A DNA stretch of 64,000 nucleotides from Dallia pectoralis (lineage: Eukaryota; Chordata; Actinopteri; Esociformes; Umbridae): contig CM055757.1 in NCBI GenBank assembly GCA_029465975.1, forward strand, positions 1,902,051-1,966,050, in the 5' to 3' direction. The notes beneath the pieces are model-generated. The model did not search any database, was not told the DNA's origin, and saw only the letters and a program-made list of their open reading frames with translations. Shown piece after piece: positions 24,298-35,400 of the stretch (the stretch's first letter is position 1; each line of letters begins with the position of its first letter). The translations under genes and the position numbers were made by a program.

Positions 24298-25875
24298 CAA
24301 TTAACCCCACCATATGAATGGTCCAACATCAGTTATTCCCTTCACACTGAACCGGTTCAGTAGAGTTAACCCCACCATATGAATGGTCCAACATCAGTTA
24401 TTCCCTTCACACTGAATAGGTTCAGTAGAGTTAACCCCACCATATGAATGGTCCAACATCAGTTATTATTCACACTGAACCGGTTCAGTAGAGTTAACCC
24501 CACCATATGAATGGTCCAACATCAGTTATTATTCACACTGAACAGGTTCAGTAGAGTTAACCCCACCATATGAATGGTCCAACATCAGTTATTATTCACA
24601 CTGAACAGGTTCAGTAGAGTTAACCCCACCATATGAATGGTCCAACATCAGTTATTCCCTTCACACTGAATAGGTTCAGTAGAGTTAACCCCACCATATG
24701 AATGGTCCAACATCAGTTATTCCCTTCACACTGAATAGGTTCAGTAGAGTTAACCCCACCATATGAATGGTCCAACATCAGTTATTCCTTTCACACTGAA
24801 TAGGTTCAGTAGAGTTAACCCCACCATATGAATGGTCCAACATCAGTTATTATTCACACTGAACAGGTTCAGTAGAGTTAAACCCACCATATGAATGGTC
24901 CAACATCAGTTATTATTCACACTGAACCGGTTCAGTAGAGTTAACCCCACCATATGAATGGTCCAACATCAGTTATTATTCACACTGAATAGGTTCAGTA
25001 GAGTTAACCTCACCATATGAATGGTCCAACATCAGTTATTATTCACACTGAACCGGTTCAGTAGAGTTAACCCCACCATATGAATGGTCCAACATCAGTT
25101 ATTATTCACACTGAACCGGTTCAGTAGAGTTAACCCCACCATATGAATGGTCCAACATCAGTTATTATTCACACTGAACCGGTTCAGTAGAGTTAACCCC
25201 ACCATATGAATGGTCCAACATCAGTTATTATTCACACTGAACCGGTTCAGTAGAGTTAACCCCACCATATGAATGGTCCAACATCAGTTATTATTCACAC
25301 TGAACAGGTTCAGTAGAGTTAACCCCACCATATGAATGGTCCAACATCAGTTATTATTCACACTGAACCGGTTCAGTAGAGTTAACCCCACCATATGAAT
25401 GGTCCAACATCAGTTATTATTCACACTGAACCGGTTCAGTAGAGTTAACCCCACCATATGAATGGTCCAACATCAGTTATTATTCACACTGAACCGGTTC
25501 AGTAGAGTTAACCCCACCATATGAATGGTCCAACATCAGTTATTCCCTTCACACTGAATAGGTTCAGTAGAGTTAACCTCACCATATGAATGGTCCAACA
25601 TCAGTTATTATTCACACTGAACAGGTTCAGTAGAGTTAACCCCACCATATGAATGGTCCAACATCAGTTATTATTCACACTGAACCGGTTCAGTAGAGTT
25701 AACCCCACCATATGAATGGTCCAACATCAGTTATTATTCACACTGAACCGGTTCAGTAGAGTTAACCCCACCATATGAATGGTCCAACATCAGTTATTAT
25801 TCACACTGAACCGGTTCAGTAGAGTTAACCCCACCATATGAATGGTCCAACATCAGTTATTATTCACACTGAAGC
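24298..25875. repeat. 63-bp minisatellite with palindromic junctions, 3' of dnajc27
   Basis: About 25 units, 63 bp (ATTATT form) or 65 bp (ATTCCCTT form), with core CCATATGAATGGTCCAACAT. Each junction carries CTGAACCGGTTCAG, a perfect 14-base palindrome, or the variants CTGAACAGGTTCAG and CTGAATAGGTTCAG. It lies 390 bases after the dnajc27 stop, so it may be transcribed as 3' UTR. Confidence 0.96.
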
Positions 25876-26708
25876 AGCACAGCTTCACCTTTAACCCCTC
25901 GCGGTCAGAGGAATCGGCAGGACGATGATCAGGAAATCTGTGACGTCAATTGCAAGGGGATTGTTATCTCGGATGTATGAACTGATTAGCACGAATAATC
26001 TATTTGTTTTGTCTCAGAACATACCAGCCTTTCATGGACTCTGGTAGACTAGGTCTGCCACAGCAGCAGTTACATCACACCAAGGTGTTTCTTTAAGTAG
26101 CTCATAACATGACAAGATACAAACTAGTTTCCTGTTACATTTATCATTTTCATGTTACATTTATTATTTTCATGTTACGTTTATCACTTAGTATGATCAT
26201 ACTGATTTTACATCTGTGAGAAACTCACAATATTACACGCGATCATTACTGTATTTAATAAGCAGTAATTTCAAGTTGTATTCCCTCCCTTTTAATTGAG
26301 GAGAACAGTTACATGGGTTATATTTGCATAATATTTCTACCATTTAATAGTAATCATCTCTCAGGACATGACTTCAACTAAAAACTATGTTTACCAGAAA
26401 CGTTAGTTCCAGATGCTTCTAGAATGATGCAGGTTAGTAGCAGTTGTATTTCGCATGAAATGTAATTATTATAATATTTTGCCTAAAAAGAGTGTTTCAT
26501 TCAAACGGTTCTAATTTATTGATAAACTAAAAGTAATCTGAAATGCACTAATAATTTACATTAAACCACACAGTAGTTTTGAATATCCACTGTCAGAATA
26601 CCAATAAGTAAGTCCTTCTAGTACACCCTTTATACAGTACTTATATAACCATTAGTAAGTACGGGTCAAATAGGGAAACTACACAAGATTGTGGGCTAGT
26701 GCTGTTTT
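25876..26708. other. Downstream of dnajc27, AT-rich, no gene
   Basis: Unique AT-rich sequence. A perfect TGACGTCA (cAMP-response-element-like palindrome) occurs at 25941-25948; a single site this far from any start is not evidence of function. Short repeats of TTATCATTTTCATGTTACAT lie near 26140-26190. Confidence 0.4.
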
Positions 26709-27022
26709 GGTTCTAGAGAGTCATACTATACAGACCCAACATGTGCAGTCTTGGTTCTAGAATCATACGGACCCAACATGTGTTATCTTGGTTCTAGAGA
26801 GTCATACTATACAGACCCAACATGTGCAGTCTTGGTTCTAGAATCATACGGACCCAACATGTGTTATCTTGGTTCTAGAGAGTCATACTATACAGACCCA
26901 ACATGTGCTGTCTTGGTTCTAGAATCATACAGACCCAACATGTGCTGTCTTGGTTCTAGAGAGTCATACTATACAGACCCAACATGTGCTGTCTTGGTTC
27001 TAGAATCATACAGACCCAACAT
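26709..27022. repeat. 81-bp minisatellite (two related half-units)
   Basis: About four copies. Each pairs a longer half with TTCTAGAGAGTCATACTATA and a shorter half with TTCTAGAATCATACGGACCC. Because 81 is a multiple of three, an artefactual 93-codon frame runs through it. Confidence 0.93.
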
Positions 27023-28548
27023 CACTACTTAAAGCCCTGTTCTCACTACACCAATTTCCTGTTTGCCAAATAGCACTTAGGTTTCATCTGTCCAGTTTGC
27101 CTCTCACACTGGAATGTAAAAGTGTCATACAACTCAATTCAGCAGCATTTTACCATCTTGAGATGAGTACTGAGTACATGGTTGGCACCTTAGAACTGTC
27201 CTGACTTCCCCAGTGCCAACCCTGACCGAGGTGTTAGTGATGTGATTAGGTAGGTTGATCATTTAGAGAAAGTTCTTTAGATCTGGAGGAAGTGGGTTAC
27301 AAAGCACTGATCCCAGTTTCCCTGCTCATATTTCGGGGGAGGTAGATTTTGCATGTTGTTATTGGCTTGCTATGTCTGACTTATGATATATGCAGCACCA
27401 GACAAAGGTTTTGACACAAACTGTGTCTTTATTGGTGCTGTATATGAATATTAAGATGTTCTGAGAGCGAGCTGGATGACTGTGAATGCGTTTTGTGAAA
27501 CAGCTTGCCAGACGTTTTCTATATACATGGAGCGCTGAATTAAAATTCTAGTTTTGTTCTTGTCGGAGACGTATGTTTACTGTTCTCGTGATGCCAACTA
27601 ACATGTTTAATAAGGTACAACTAAGGCACAAGAAAAGAGACTGTGATTTTGTCTTGTAGCGATCATTTTATTTAAACACATGAGAGATACTGCATGTATA
27701 TGGATCTATACAATTTCTATTTTTATATCAGCATTAGAGAAGTGAACGCACTATATAAATATGATGACGTGTACTTGCAGGCCTTGTGAAATATCAACTT
27801 TTATTCAACTTTATTGTTCGTGTCAAATGCTGTATAATTGTATGTTTATGTATTCCAATATTTATGGTGATGTTTTCTATTTTGATAAGAGGATATTTAT
27901 TGAGTTGAGTAGTTACCGTGAATTGTGTTTCAAAGCAGGCCTGTGAGACTGGTGACAGACACACATTAGCTTGATCAGCTCTGTGAAAATCGGGGACGGT
28001 GACTGATCGTTAGCTTTGATTCTTTGTGAATGAATTAGCGGGGTCAAAGGTTACACAACATATGTGACCCTTTAGCCACTCCCACTTTGTAAACTCAGAA
28101 AGAAAGAAAAAATGAAACAGTGAATGTTATTCAGTGACTGGGCTATCTACACACCAATGAAATGCATGGCTGTGAAGTAGAAATGGTGTTGATTGGGTAA
28201 CTCCTGAGTGTCATGACAACATATGGGCCTCTGTGGTCTCTGTGTGTGTGTGTGTGTGTGTGTGTGACAGAAACAGAAACAGAAAATAAAGCAACCTTGT
28301 CTTTCTGTGGTCGTGTTCTTTTGTTACAGTTAGTAGTGGGGGTGCTACACTTGAAGATCCCAGTAGTGGGGACGTGGGTCTTTTTTAAAAGCTGTAGAAG
28401 CCTCCATTATACAAGCAGAATCAACATTTACAACACGAAGTAGCAGAACAACAGACTACCCCGCAAATGTTGGCAAAAGAGACCCTGGCGGGTAAAAATA
28501 TGTGTTGTGCGGGGACTTTAAAAAAGTATTTCCTCACATTTTATTGTT
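27023..28548. other. Intergenic between dnajc27 and a possible minus-strand gene
   Basis: AT-rich unique sequence with a short TG run at 28240-28266. An AATAAA at 28285-28290 on the plus strand could serve as a distal dnajc27 polyadenylation signal, but this cannot be decided from sequence. No coding region recognised. Confidence 0.4.
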
Positions 28549-28633
28549 TTACACAACTTGTTCAAAGTCTTCTTGATGTCCCTGGTCCACGATGCTGTCA
28601 GTAAAGTATGCCATCTGGGATACATTGGAGTAC
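28549..28633 (-). CDS. Candidate terminal exon of an unidentified minus-strand gene
   Basis: On the minus strand, an acceptor (TTTCATGCAG before 28633) leads to a frame reading YSNVSQMAYFTDSIVDQGHQ, then EDFEQVV and TAA. AATAAA lies four bases after that stop, which suits a terminal exon. In the other phase the exon reads TPMYPRWHTLLTASWTRDIK and continues through the AATAAA. I do not recognise either peptide. Confidence 0.4.
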
Positions 28634-28659
28634 CTGCATGAAATGAACAGTATGTCAAA

Positions 28660-29330
28660 TCAATAAAAACGTATTTTATAAAGCCCTTTCTACAACAAAG
28701 TTGTCACAAAGTGCTTTTACAAATACCCAACCTGAATCCGACAGAGCACACATCGATAAGTTGATACACGGCACCTGTGATGACCCTGATGGGTCGAATT
28801 TAGAAAGACACCTAGAGAGGATCCAGACTCTGAGGGGTGGCCAGCTAGCTCTCTTCTGGCTGTGCTGGGTGAACTTATGATAGTTTAGTTTAATAATTAT
28901 TATTATATACACAAGCATTTTTGTGCAAAGAAAAAATAGAATAGTCCAGGTTTAATTTAGGATGGTTCCAACACATGTAGCCAGGGCTGATCGGTCCAAC
29001 AGCATGGCCAGCAGGCACAAGTACTGCTTAATGGAAGCACAAACAAGACACAGGGAAAGTTTAGACATCCTAGTTCCCTATGTCCACGGCACAATAGTAT
29101 AGCAGCATAATTCTGGGGGTCCAGTGAAACTGTGGCCCTGAACAGGGTAAACCCTGGACAGGGCCCAACAAGCCAGAAAACATCCACCCACTTTACCAAG
29201 CATCAACCAAGGGACTGCAGTCAACCGCAAACAATCGGGAAGGTTTAGTTTTGCTCACAGAGTTACTCGAATTGAGGGAACAAAAGAGACCTATAGCGAG
29301 CCAGTGACTCCTCCCCCCGGGCAGGAATAT
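28660..29330. repeat. Degraded interspersed repeat, fish-specific type
   Basis: Contains blocks such as ATAAAGCCCTTTCTACAACA, TTGTCACAAAGTGCTTTTAC and CTGAGGGGTGGCCAGCTAGC. I associate these with a repeat common in salmonid and pike genomes; that rests on memory, not a search. Class and borders are not determined. Confidence 0.55.
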
Positions 29331-30204
29331 AATTAGAATATAATGCAAACTACTAAAGCAGGATACTAAACCAAAAGCTGTGTATTTTTGTCTATCCTTC
29401 CCCAATTCAGATTATATATATATATATTCTATAATATTACAACACTTTCTGTGGGAACTATTGACGGAAAAAGTAAAACTTTTTGTTTTTGAATTTTTAT
29501 TGAAAAGTCTGTGGATTGTAGTCCACTGTTATGTATGAGGACCACCCAGTAGCCCAATAGATCTTGTGTTAGTACTGTTACCTGATAGTTGAATGAGATG
29601 TGTGCTGAAGGATGCGTTATGTGTTTTGTATGGAACTTGTGTATGAACAGTAATAAGATCACGTTGGCTGTATCTCCTGGTTCATGCCTCTTATAATTTT
29701 TACACATGGCAAATACATTACATCCACTCTCCCCCGAGTCAGAATATGCACTTCTCATAGTCATGGCAAACTATCGTAGGCACTATTGACCAGAGAACAC
29801 CAATATCTACTGAATGTCCATTATAAAGCTAACTTTACCTCCCTTATTTGTTGGGAGAAATACCGGAGTTGCAGACTTCTATGATTTTACCATCAGAGGT
29901 GTGACAATGCACTTAGCTCACAAGACACTGGGTTCACGAGACCATACACTATTTTATTATTTAAAATGTCGTAATTATAGGTCTCAACGGTAAAAACTGT
30001 TTGTGATGCGAGTCTGCGTCGATGCACTCCTCCAACTTTGACTATTTACAGTTAACAAACTTTAAACAGCTGTTTCTCATAATATTATTTTCTCAAATTA
30101 TGTTGACAAAATGAAACCAGTTGTGGCACCTAAGAAAATAAAGTGCGCTTACATAAAGGGATGACTACAACTAACCAAAACAGCCAAGAACAACCAACAC
30201 TCAC
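29331..30204. other. Unique sequence, no firm feature
   Basis: AT-rich. A minus-strand frame at 29429-29764 has a donor-like CAG|GTAACA near its middle, but no recognisable protein. It may hold the intron between the two candidate exons at 30205-30268 and 28549-28633. Confidence 0.3.
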
Positions 30205-30268
30205 CGACCACACTAATGCAATCCTTCCAGGGCGTGATGATTCCCTTAAAGATTTCCCGATTGAGTTC
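30205..30268 (-). CDS. Candidate internal exon of an unidentified minus-strand gene
   Basis: On the minus strand, acceptor TTTATCAG is followed by 64 bases reading ELNREIFKGIITPWKDCISV and V, then donor G|GTGAGT. Both splice sites are good and the residue mix looks like real protein. I cannot name the family. It exits in phase 1; if it splices directly to 28633 the phase selects the TPMYPRWH reading there, so a further exon may lie between. Confidence 0.4.
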
Positions 30269-31652
30269 CTGATAAAGTAAATAAAGACTAATATATACAG
30301 TGAAGGAAGAAAGTATTTAATCCTGTGCTGATTAAAACATTTAATTTACAGAGTCAGCATACAGTATTCAGTCCGTGGTCTATCTAGTGTTACTTGATTA
30401 CATGGCAGTTGCCCTTTCTCACCACTCTAAAGTGTTTTTACGTCTAGCAGGATATGGAATCAGCAGGTCCAGGATACCTGTCAAGGTGTTAACTCAACAT
30501 CTTGAGTTAATGCAGACTTCCAAATCGCAAAATGACAAGACGACAAACGGCGACAAAACAACCAAGATCAACACGGGACACCTACACAGAAACATAAAAG
30601 CACACATAGTGCGCTACAAACCGAACGCTGTGGAACTGCCTCTAATTTGGAGCCACCAAAACATAAAGAAAACGAGATAAACCACTGCCCTAAAAGGCCA
30701 CATGCCAACCGAATTAACTCTATTTGAAGCTTAGTCATGTTGGTCAAATGTATTTTAAGTACCGGTTGTTTGGGATTAAGCAGGTAGGTAAATGGTAAAC
30801 TGGCAAATACGGTATATTTGGTAAACATGAGTAAATCCATTTGGAAATTGTCCCATTCTGATCTAGTTCACCTGTCTTGTGATTGTCTCCAAGCCAGGTG
30901 TCTTCCAAGTTCCCATCATCTTCTCCTATTTATGTCAGTGTTTTCTGTTCTCCTTTGCCAGATCATATAGTCTGTTCATGCGTATACAGGGTTGTGTTTT
31001 CCATGCAACCTGTTTCCCGTATCTGTCCTCTGTTCTGCAACACACGTTTACCAGCGGATCCCTGTCTGAACATGCCTTTGACTAGGAGACTGCCATGCCC
31101 GGTTCCCATATTAAAACTATTAATCATATACTCTGTCTCCAGTTGGATCATTGGTGCAATATAATGACATGTTGTTACACAGGATTATGGTGCGTTTATA
31201 TGAAGAGTAACTGGAAGTGTACTTACATGTAACTAATATAGTAACCGATTACTCACTCTGACAACTTACCAGTCGGGTTCTTTCACTTTCTTTCTGTTCC
31301 TTATAAAAAAATGCGTAGCTATACAGTGCCATTTTCAAGAGGAGAATAATGTCTTGATGACATATTTATTTAAAACGGATGTTTTTACCGTGAGGGTAAA
31401 TATAAAAATATTTTAATGTTTGAGTGCACATTCGTATATTATTTCTATAAATATATGGGAAGTAAATTATTTTTTGGTTGTATTTTACTGAAATATTTCC
31501 ATAACATATTTCCATTTATTTGGGCTAGTTTATATATTAATATTCAACAATATATTTTATGCATACAGGGCTGTCTAGAACACTGAGTCTACACTAACCA
31601 ACTGACCACGCGTGGAAATTATTTGCTAATCCATAATCAGTGCCATGCCATA
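30269..31652. other. Intergenic upstream of xdh, no gene recognised
   Basis: Unique sequence becoming very AT-rich at 31370-31570. A stretch near 30300-30345 (ACAGTGAAGGAAGAAAGTAT) resembles the end of a common fish repeat. Short frames at 30375-30680 and 30879-31164 have no recognisable motif. Confidence 0.35.
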
Positions 31653-31992
31653 TCATCTGTCAGCCTGCTTTATGTCCGCCTGCTTTATGTCAGCCTGCTT
31701 TATGTCAGCCTGCTTTCTGTCGTCAGCCTGCTTTATGTCAGCCTGCTTTATGTCATCAGCCTGCTTTCTGTTGTCAGCCTGCTTTATGTCAGCCTGCTTT
31801 ATGTCAGTCTGCTTCATGTCAGCCTGCTTCATGTCTGCCTGTTTTATGTCAGCCTGCATGCTTTATGTCAGCCTGCTTTATGTCGTCAGCCTGCTTTATG
31901 TCAGTCTGCTTCATGTCAGCCTGCTTCATGTCTGCCTGTTTTATGTCAGCCTGCATGCTTTATGTCAGCCTGCTTCATGTCTGCCTGTTTTT
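31653..31992. repeat. 15-bp minisatellite upstream of xdh
   Basis: About 22 units of GCCTGCTTTATGTCA with variants, about 370 bases before the xdh start codon. The unit length keeps several frames open on both strands; these are artefacts. It is followed by a short TCATCCGTG tandem near 32037-32067. Confidence 0.94.
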
Positions 31993-32292
31993 CATCCAAC
32001 AGTGACTCATGACATCGTCATGGTTTCATTGAGAATCATCCGTGTCATCCGTGTCATCCGTGTCATCCCCATACTCAGTCCTGATTAGTCCTGATTATGA
32101 TGCTTATGAAACCACAACCATCTGAGTCAGCAAATAACTGGGTTTAACGCAGTAATAAGAGTTGCTGAACTCTACTGGGCAGAGGAGTGAACTAAGGCGG
32201 AGACAGGAATGATCACTGGAAAAGACATGCATAATCTGAGACATTGAGGAGTGATCCGTGAGAGAGATGAGGAGAGAGGGAGAGAGAGGGAG

Positions 32293-32298
32293 ATAAAA
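32293..32298 (+). promoter_or_regulatory. Possible TATA-like element of xdh
   Basis: ATAAAA in GGGAGATAAAACAG lies 69 bases before the xdh ATG, followed by GC-richer sequence suitable for a short 5' UTR. The position is plausible but a single AT-rich hexamer is weak evidence. Confidence 0.3.
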
Positions 32299-32366
32299 CA
32301 GCCTCCCGCTGGTCCGGTAACCCAGTCGCCTTCACCGAGCCCAACAGCACACAGACATCTGCAAAC

Positions 32367-32465
32367 ATGTCAAACCTGACCGGTGAAAGACCACCTCACC
32401 TGGGTAATCTGGACGATCCCAATATGATCGGAGATGAACTTGTTTTCTTTGTGAATGGAAAAAAG
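32367..32465 (+). CDS. xdh: xdh exon 1
   Basis: 33 codons: MSNLTGERPPHLGNL..., then DELVFFVNGKK, ending in phase 0 at AAG|GTAAGG. Only the last 11 or so residues align with mammalian XDH (MTADKLVFFVNGRK), so the N-terminus is about 19 residues longer. An internal ATG at 32427 (codon 21, MIGDELVFF) would give a mammal-like length and is an alternative start. Confidence 0.9.
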
Positions 32466-35400
32466 GTAAGGTTCCCACAGTCATATGTCTCAGCTTATCA
32501 GGTCCTCTGTCAATAAGATACTAATACTCTATAGCGGTTGATTATTAATGACAACACATGTGCTTCAAATTGTATGCATTTCATAACCTGCGTTAGGTTG
32601 TATAACACACTTGGAACAGAATAACATGTCATAGTTCCCCTCATAAACATGTTTAACTGGTTAATTTCTGAAATTTTCAAAGTATAGATCTTATGTGTAG
32701 CCTACTCTGTTAAAGTTAGTTTAGCCTTTACCAGAACAGTAATGTTAGTAAATGTATTTCCCAATAAGAGGAATTAGAGGAAGACCATAATGACAATTAG
32801 TATTTAAGGACATACATTTCACAATCAATCAATTATTAGAGTTAACTAGTTTGTCCATGGATCCATAGTCAATGGATTCATTGGTTAAGTGTGTTGGTTA
32901 AGTAGTAGTTTAATGTTAAGTCTTATATTACAAAAACACAGTGTAAAACCCCACAGAGCAATGCATAAACAAAGTATTATAATAATAGTATTACCTTATG
33001 ATCTTAATCCAATATACTAATAGTGCTTGATCTTCAAACAACAAAAGCGACAGAAATAATGTTTTGACTGTTTTTTCCTGAACATTTCCCAATACAGGTA
33101 TAGCCAGGGTTTTCTTATTATAGAAGAGTCGTTCTCTATAAACATTGGGCGAATGAAACGCTGACACATTTCCACTGTATCGACCTGTTGGTTCGGGCTG
33201 CGCTCCAAACTGTTGCAACAGCCGGCACAGACAGAAATGTCAACATTCACTGCACAAAAGCAGCCTGCTGCTCGGGCCACCTTCTCTTTTAAAGGGCACG
33301 ATAGAAAAGCAAATGAAACAGTGATTGGGGGCAGCATCTTTAGGTTATAACTAGGGCTGGGATATTTAACGCGTTAATCTGATGCGTTAATTTCAAATGT
33401 TTAACGCGTTAAAATAATTTAACGCAATTAACGCACCACTTTATTAAGTTTCGGTTTGCTAAACCGAATTCAAATACCATAGAAGCAGCTCGTCTTTAGT
33501 TTATCATATAAAAGCGAACACATGGTCATTATTTACGTTACTAGAGAGTCTATAGGACAGAAACACCCGATCATTATTGATGTTGCAATCCGCCAATCCG
33601 CGTTACTGCAGTAATGTGCGCCTAATCGGGCTTTTGACCAAACAAGTAATCGTTAACCGATGTTTTAGATAAATAGATAGAAACTGCCGCCCGATAAACT
33701 CAGTAGAAGACGAGGGACTGAAATAAATCATTCCAATTGCATTGGGATCCCCATCATACAATCTACCCTCTAAAACAATTGTTTTGAGACATAACCTGCT
33801 GGAGAAAGCAGAGAACGTCACTCTCATGGAGACCCTAACCAACCCGACATAACCATACTTAATTTCACTTCATTCTGTTTGTCATTCATATTACAAAGGC
33901 TGTTATAGACTTCTTTAAAATTAATCTGGCAACTTTACATATAGTGCAATTATTTTGGCCTATAGGCTTACGTTCTAAAATAATCTATCTTTGACATTGA
34001 TGGTTTCACCTTACACTTTGTCATTTTGTTTTTGAAAATGTTTTATTTCATTTGGACTATTGCCAAGATGATCCAGTATTTTTGATAACATTCAGGGTTT
34101 AAATATATAACTTGCACTTCAACACTTTGTTTATAAAGTTGCTATATTTGATAAGAATGACTATTCTGTATTGTTCACAGGAGAGACTATCATAAAATAA
34201 TGTATTTAAAATATACTTCATTGTGTTAATTGATTTATTTCATTGTTTCAAACAACTTGGGGAAAATGCGATTAATCGCGATTAATCACAGGATTGTGCG
34301 ATTAATTAGTTAATTTTTTTAAATAAATTGACGGCCCTAGTTATAACTAATGTTGGCAGTAGACTGAGTCCAGGGGGATATAATGGAATAACTAGTCCTG
34401 CTTGTATGTCACAAAGGATGATCAGATCCTCACTATCCAACAATCATATTTATTTGATATATCACATTTTATTATATTATATTGGAGACACATAAGACTC
34501 TCCAGCTAAAGTCCATGCTGAAAAATACAATACCTTTTAATAATTTAACTAGCAGATATATCCTACTAGTGTTCTGGAAAAGGAGCATATATTGTAGATT
34601 GCCTCCCAGTATATAATATGGATTGGCTAATATGACAATAGGCATACTCAGTTCGTACCAGGCAAACTCAAGTAGACCCCTAAGTGCTAATAAGTCACCA
34701 TCTAGGTCATGAGCACCTGCCAATGTATCATATCCGGGTCATTGGTTAATAACAATGTTTGTAAGTTTGTGGTTTGTATGTTTCTTAATGTGTTCAGACC
34801 ATTAATGCTAGTTTCTGTGGCGCACGTTACCTCAACAGATCACTGAGAAGCACGCCGAACCAGAGATGACACTGCTCACATACCTCAGGAGGAAATGTAT
34901 CTTTATAGAGTACATGCACACACACACACACACACACACCCGTTCAAAGTCTTTTATTCGTTAAATAACTTCACATAATTAATCATTTTCCCAGCCAGTT
35001 TTCTGTTTGTGCACTTGTTTGTTTGTGTGATCAGCCATTCTCTTTAGGGTTTTATGGCCATCGAACTTTGGACGGTTGAACGTTGTTTTTCAGACAGCAT
35101 GGACAATATTTGTCAATGTTCCGCAGAGCAGTTAGAAAACAGTGAAATATTACCTTTCTCGCTGTTCGACCAGTCTAGATGAAAGGCTTCGAGAGAAGCC
35201 AGGTGATTGGTTGTTCTGTTGCATAAACAGACATGACTTAATGAATAACATGGACTGTTATGTCACTGTCCACATTGAATATGCAGAGTTCAGCTAAAAT
35301 GACTCCATCTAACAGTGATGTTCAGATGAAAGCATCAGAGAATTAAAAAAGAAGCAGATTTTTTTTGCCCTGAAATAAATTGACACGGGGCCATCACAGA

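Noticed and set aside
25941..25948. CRE site TGACGTCA as a regulatory element
   Set aside because: A single 8-base palindrome far from any start; expected by chance at this scale.
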